In this document: piece after piece, positions 32,261-35,435 of the stretch
Layout: every line of letters begins with the position of its first letter
Position numbering within the stretch: the stretch's first letter is position 1
DNA from: Nonomuraea turkmeniaca
GTDB lineage: Bacteria; Actinomycetota; Actinomycetes; Streptosporangiales; Streptosporangiaceae
DNA length: 35,435 nt
Assembly: GCF_005889735.1 (NCBI RefSeq)
Contig: NZ_VCKY01000106.1
Span: 1 to 35,435 of the forward strand
Direction of reading: 5' to 3'
Program-made: the position numbers and the translations under genes
Notes under the pieces: model-generated
Database searches by the model: none
Seen by the model: the letters and a program-made list of their open reading frames with translations, nothing else
Told to the model about the DNA's origin: nothing

Positions 32261-32274
32261 AACAAGCGATTGTC
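32261..32274. promoter_or_regulatory. Second, weaker KstR2-like operator before kstR2
   Basis: AACAAGCGATTGTC keeps the left half (AnCAAG) and most of the right half (TTG) of the KstR2 motif, with two mismatches. It is 20 bp upstream of the kstR2 start, consistent with autoregulation at lower affinity. Confidence 0.5.
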
Positions 32275-32294
32275 CGTGGGCTCATAATGGTGAT

Positions 32295-32963
32295 GTGACC
32301 ACGCGAAAGAACTCCGGCACCGCCACACCGGCGAAGCGCCAGCGCACGACCTCCACCGGGTCGGCGTCCGAGCGCCGCGACCACCTCGTCAAGCTCGCCG
32401 CGGAGCTCTTCGCGCGCAAGGGCTTCCAGGCCACGACAGTACGCGAGATCGCCGACGAGGCCGGCATCCTCTCCGGGAGTCTCTACCACCACTTCGACTC
32501 CAAGGAGACGATCGTCGACGAGGTGTTGTCCACCTTCCTCGACGACCTCATCGCCCGCTACCGCGCCGCGGTCGAGACCAGCTCCGACCCGCGCACCGTG
32601 TTGTCGGAGATGGTCCGCATCGGGTTCGGCACCCTGGAGCCGCACCGGGCCGCCATCACCGTCATGCAGAACGACTGGAACTACCTGCGGCAGTTCGAGC
32701 GCTTCAACTACCTCGTCAAGGCCGAGGACGAGGTCGAGCAGATCTGGGTGACGCAGATCAAGGCGGGCCAGGCGGTCGGGCAGTTCCGCGCCGACGTCGA
32801 CCCCAAGCTCACCTACCGCATGATCCGCGACACGATCTGGGTGGCCGTGCGCTGGTTCCGCCCCGGCGGCAGGCTCAACACCGGCGGCCTCGCCGAGCAC
32901 TACATCACCGTGCTGTTCGACGGACTCGCCACGGGCGAGCGTACGACCCAGCGCAAGGGATGA
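32295..32963 (+). CDS. kstR2: TetR family regulator KstR2
   Basis: A 222-residue repressor. A basic, disordered N-terminus (about 1-28) precedes the TetR HTH (RDHLVKLAAELFARKGFQAT, TVREIADEAGILSGSLYHHF, DSKETIVDEVLSTFLDDL). The region SGSLYHHFDSKETIVDEV and the helical ligand domain (NDWNYLRQFERFNYL, IRDTIWVAVRWFRPGG) are typical of KstR2, which represses genes for degradation of the steroid rings C and D. Matching operators next to it and the divergent fadA6 support the name. GTG 32295 is the only start with the full HTH. Its stop overlaps the next start by four bases. Confidence 0.88.
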   Translation: MTTRKNSGTATPAKRQRTTSTGSASERRDHLVKLAAELFARKGFQATTVREIADEAGILSGSLYHHFDSKETIVDEVLSTFLDDLIARYRAAVETSSDPRTVLSEMVRIGFGTLEPHRAAITVMQNDWNYLRQFERFNYLVKAEDEVEQIWVTQIKAGQAVGQFRADVDPKLTYRMIRDTIWVAVRWFRPGGRLNTGGLAEHYITVLFDGLATGERTTQRKG

Positions 32964-33640
32964 GCCTGGGCAAGGCGGTCCGGCTGGCCCTGCAGGCGGT
33001 GGCCGAGCCGGACAAGGCGGAGGCGATGCGGGCGTACATGAAGTCCACCCTGCCGTTCCTGGGCGTTCAGGCGGTGCCCAGGCGGGCCGCGCTCAAGCGG
33101 GTGTTCGCCGACCACCCCTTCGAGAGCGCGCCGGAGTGGCGGCGGGCCGTGCTGTCGCTGTGGCGCGAGGCCGAATACCGCGAGGAGCGGTACGCCGCCA
33201 TCGAGCTGTCCGGATACCACCTCTACCGCGGCTTCCAGACCCTCTACACGGTGCCGATGTACGAGGAGATGGTCGTCACCGGAGCCTGGTGGGACCTGGT
33301 GGACGAGCTGGCCACGCACCGGATGGGCGCGCTGCTGGCCGCGTACCCGGACTCGATGCGGCCGCTCATGCTCGAGTGGGCGCACGACGCGGACCTGTGG
33401 AAACGGCGCACCGCGATCCTGTGCCAGAACCGGTTCAAGGGCCGCACGGACACGGCCCTGCTGTACGCGTGCATCGAGCCGAGCCTGTCGGACAACGACT
33501 TCTTCGCCCGCAAGGCGATCGGCTGGGCGTTACGCGAATACGCCAAGATCAATCCCAGCGAGGTCGTCCGCTACGTGAAGGCCAAGGGCATCTCGGGCCT
33601 GAGCCGCCGTGAGGCGCTGAGGAACCTGCCGGTCAGCTGA
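32960..33640 (+). CDS. AlkD-like DNA alkylation repair protein (HEAT-repeat glycosylase)
   Basis: A 226-residue all-helical HEAT-repeat protein of the AlkC/AlkD group, which removes positively charged alkylated purines. The four residues important in Bacillus AlkD have counterparts with identical spacing: W111 and D115 (AWWDLVDELA), R150 (LWKRRTAIL) and W189 (IGWALREYAK). It should therefore be an active 3-methyladenine/7-methylguanine glycosylase. It is coupled to kstR2 by an ATGA overlap, an odd pairing of DNA repair with steroid regulation. Confidence 0.85.
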   Translation: MSLGKAVRLALQAVAEPDKAEAMRAYMKSTLPFLGVQAVPRRAALKRVFADHPFESAPEWRRAVLSLWREAEYREERYAAIELSGYHLYRGFQTLYTVPMYEEMVVTGAWWDLVDELATHRMGALLAAYPDSMRPLMLEWAHDADLWKRRTAILCQNRFKGRTDTALLYACIEPSLSDNDFFARKAIGWALREYAKINPSEVVRYVKAKGISGLSRREALRNLPVS

Positions 33641-33740
33641 GAGCCGTCTTGTGCCGCGGAACTGGGGGCCATGGCACGCGTGGCGGCGAGGCCGTTGCGC
33701 ATCCCTTCGCCGGCCGTCCCCTGACGTGTTAAAGGCCCCG

Positions 33741-33756
33741 CCCGCCGTACGGCGGG
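33741..33756 (+). terminator. GC palindrome after the AlkD-like gene
   Basis: CCCGCCGTACGGCGGG is a perfect 16-bp palindrome about 100 bp after the AlkD-like stop. It may fold as a tight hairpin and terminate the kstR2 transcript. The remaining bases between 33641 and 33800 show no other structure that I can see. Confidence 0.45.
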
Positions 33757-33803
33757 TCAGGCTCATTTGCTCGCGGTGGGGCAGGCGCGCCGAGGCCGAC
33801 AGC

Positions 33804-33837
33804 ATGTAGATTGAATCTACATAGATTCAATCTACAT
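33804..33837. promoter_or_regulatory. 34-bp near-perfect palindrome before the ATPase gene
   Basis: Two 16-base arms, ATGTAGATTGAATCTA (33804-33819) and TAGATTCAATCTACAT (33822-33837), are exact reverse complements around CA. Each arm region is itself symmetric: TGTAGATT-G-AATCTACA (33805-33821) and TAGATT-C-AATCTA (33822-33834). It can be read as two adjacent copies of one operator. It is strongly AT-rich in GC-rich surroundings and ends 12 bp before the ATG, so a bound protein would shut the gene off. Confidence 0.7.
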
Positions 33838-33849
33838 AGGACTGTCCAG

Positions 33850-35292
33850 ATGTCGGGGTTCGGTTTCATTGGCAGGTCCGTTGAGCTGGCCTTTCTCCAC
33901 AGGCGGCTGGACCAGGTGACGAGGCAGGTCCACGGGACCGCGCTGGCCATCCGGGGACGGAGGCAGGTGGGGAAGTCGCGGCTGGTGCAAGAGTTCTGTG
34001 ACGAGGCGGCCGTGCCATACCTCTTCTTCTCGGCGATCAAGGGGGCCGCGCCGGTCGACTCCGTGAGCCGGTTCTGCCGGGAGTTGGCCGAGTCATCCCT
34101 TCCCGAGGACCCTGGACTGGTCTCATTGCTCGAGTCGGGAAATTGGTTCGAGGCGTTCAAGATCCTTGCGTCCGTTCTGCCCGCCACGCCGTCGATCGTG
34201 GTGTTGGATGAGCTACCCTGGCTGGCCGAACAGGATCCGACCTTCGACGGGTCGCTGCAGATGGCCTGGGATCGGCTGCTGTCCAGGCGCCCCGTCGTGC
34301 TGCTGCTGCTCGGTAGCGATCTGCACATGATGGAGCGCCTCACCTCATACGACCGGCCCTTCTACGGCAGGGCGGATCCGATGATCCTCGGGCCGTTGAA
34401 TCCCGCTGAGACCGCGCGGGCGACCGGACTGAGCGGTGCCGACGCGATCGACGCCCAGTTGGCGAGCGGCGGTCTGCCAGGGATCCTGCGCGGTTGGCCG
34501 CACGGCATGCCCGCGCTTGACTTCATCCGCCAGGAGTCGGCCCAGCCCGTCTCGCCGCTGTTCGCCGTCCCTGAGGCCACACTCATGGCGGAGTTCCCCT
34601 CGCCGGACATCGCGCACCGTGTCCTGGAAGCCATAGGCAGCGGAGACCGAACCCAGGCGAACATCGCGGCGACCGCGGGCGGCCCGGGCGGCGCGCTCGT
34701 CTCGGGCACTCTCTCGCCGATCCTGCACAAGCTCACGCACGACAAGCGTGTCGTGGCGATGAATGAGCCACTGTCGACCAGGCCGGGCAAGCCCGCCCTC
34801 TACCATGTTGCGGACTCCAACCTCCGGCTCTACCTGGCGGCCTTGCGTCAGACGCAGGAAGAGAGCCGCAGGGGCAGGCCCGAGGTGGGCTTCCGGGGTG
34901 TGGAACGGCGCTGGTCGGCCTGGCGGGGGCGGGCCGTGGAGCCGTTGATCCGCGACTCGCTGGCGATGGCCGCGGACGGGCTTCCCTGGCCCGAGACCAC
35001 AGCAGTGGGCGGCTGGTGGAACCGGTCGTTCAAACCCGAGGTGGATCTGGTCGGCGCCGATCGCGGGCCGGTGGCTCGGCAGGTGTTCTTCACCGGGTCG
35101 GTGAAATGGCTCGACGGCGAGTTCGATGGACACGCGCTGCGTGCGATGTTCGAAGCCTCGGCTCAGGTTCCTGGGGTGGTTCCCGGACGGACAGGGACCG
35201 TGGTGGTCTCCCGTTCGGGGATGGCCGCCGGAGTCGGGCCTGTCGACGTGCACTGGGGGCCGGAGGACATCGTGGGGGTCTGGCCGGTGTAG
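33850..35292 (+). CDS. AAA-type ATPase fused to a DUF234-like (PD-(D/E)xK) C-terminal domain
   Basis: A 480-residue protein of the archaeal/bacterial MNS-ATPase group. FIGRSVELAFLHRRL opens the AAA domain. Walker A is GRRQVGKSR (36-44), Walker B is VVLDELPWL (117-125), and GSDLHMMERL follows as sensor segment. A winged-helix-like linker (about 250-340) leads to a C-terminal domain with VEPLIRD, PEVDLVGAD (E397, D399) and FTGSVKW (K419), resembling a restriction-nuclease active site. Such proteins have been linked to mobile elements, but their function is not established. ATG 33850 is chosen over TTG 33811, which lies inside the palindrome. It separates the steroid genes from the last gene, so it may be an insertion. 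Confidence 0.78.
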   Translation: MSGFGFIGRSVELAFLHRRLDQVTRQVHGTALAIRGRRQVGKSRLVQEFCDEAAVPYLFFSAIKGAAPVDSVSRFCRELAESSLPEDPGLVSLLESGNWFEAFKILASVLPATPSIVVLDELPWLAEQDPTFDGSLQMAWDRLLSRRPVVLLLLGSDLHMMERLTSYDRPFYGRADPMILGPLNPAETARATGLSGADAIDAQLASGGLPGILRGWPHGMPALDFIRQESAQPVSPLFAVPEATLMAEFPSPDIAHRVLEAIGSGDRTQANIAATAGGPGGALVSGTLSPILHKLTHDKRVVAMNEPLSTRPGKPALYHVADSNLRLYLAALRQTQEESRRGRPEVGFRGVERRWSAWRGRAVEPLIRDSLAMAADGLPWPETTAVGGWWNRSFKPEVDLVGADRGPVARQVFFTGSVKWLDGEFDGHALRAMFEASAQVPGVVPGRTGTVVVSRSGMAAGVGPVDVHWGPEDIVGVWPV

Positions 35293-35304
35293 AGCGGGGG
35301 GCGC

Positions 35305-35435
35305 CTAGCGGCGATCGAGGCGGGACAGGACGGCTTCGGCCTCGGCCATGATGCGTTCGATCAGCTCGTGGCACGACGGCAGGTCGTCGAGCACGCCCAC
35401 GACCTGACCCGACGCCATCACCCCCAGGTCCTGTC
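35305..35435 (-). CDS. C-terminal end of a nitronate-monooxygenase-family flavoprotein (possible IpdC)
   Basis: Only the last 42 residues or so are in the window: QDLGVMASGQVVGVLDDLPS, then CHELIERIMAEAEAVLSRLD and a stop. The GVMASGQVxGxxDDLPSC block is the end of the 2-nitropropane-dioxygenase/nitronate-monooxygenase family (FMN barrel). In mycobacteria a member of this family (IpdC) belongs to the KstR2 regulon for HIP degradation, so this may be IpdC. That is inference from the neighbouring fadA6 and kstR2. Confidence 0.65.
   Translation of the reverse strand, partial: QDLGVMASGQVVGVLDDLPSCHELIERIMAEAEAVLSRLDRR

Overview
The window is high-GC DNA from an actinomycete. NgcEFG-type amino-sugar uptake, a KstR2/FadA6 steroid module, an F420-dependent PPOX-type protein and an ECF41 sigma factor all fit Actinomycetota. 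A Streptosporangiales-like host is my inference, not something the sequence proves. No rRNA, tRNA or CRISPR array was seen.

Layout. 1-1.4 kb: an M20 metallopeptidase (cut by the window edge) behind the decayed tail of an AbgT-type transporter. 1.4-4.6 kb: a two-gene operon of a cyclic-nucleotide-domain histidine kinase and a response regulator fused to a thioredoxin-reductase-like flavoprotein without the CxxC pair. 4.6-7.7 kb: TetR regulator, an SDR lacking the catalytic Tyr and Lys, an ECF41 sigma factor, a ThuA-like protein. 7.7-8.6 kb: a gene graveyard holding pieces of a sugar ABC permease pair and an N-acetylglucosamine-kinase-like gene. The pieces lie in the same relative order as the intact locus further on. 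8.6-12.8 kb: PPOX/F420 protein, alpha/alpha-toroid protein, a 15-bp tandem repeat, MerR and LysR regulators, and a thiolase-fold (Ltp2-like) protein behind a KstR2-type box. 12.8-18.8 kb: the intact amino-sugar locus (kinase divergent from rpiR-SIS-ngcE-ngcF-ngcG). 19-20.3 kb: a secreted phospholipase-D-fold protein. 20.3-23.3 kb: a mobile-element zone with a broken DDE transposase, a broken-off metE 3' end and an apparently complete IS200/IS605 element (tnpA and tnpB divergent). 23.4-29.6 kb: small hypothetical, GNAT, metE with a divergent LysR regulator, pentapeptide-repeat protein and a NagZ-like GH3 enzyme. 29.6-35.4 kb: PhoD-family phosphatase, FadA6 thiolase, KstR2, an AlkD-like protein, an ATPase/nuclease-like protein behind a 34-bp palindrome, and the end of a nitronate-monooxygenase-family gene.

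How it works together. NgcEFG should import N-acetylglucosamine or chitobiose. It has no ATPase of its own here, so a shared MsiK-type ATPase elsewhere is expected. The BadF-type kinase would phosphorylate the sugar, and RpiR would sense the phosphosugar. The GH3 enzyme may release GlcNAc but has its own operator. The right-hand part carries a KstR2 steroid-ring (HIP) degradation fragment: regulator, FadA6, and possibly an IpdC-like flavoenzyme at the edge. KstR2-like boxes stand upstream of fadA6, kstR2 and the distant Ltp2-like gene, which suggests all three share one regulator. The most unusual pieces are the redox two-component fusion, the collinear fossil of a second sugar locus, the metE/transposase fossil pair, and the 34-bp palindrome in front of the ATPase/nuclease gene.
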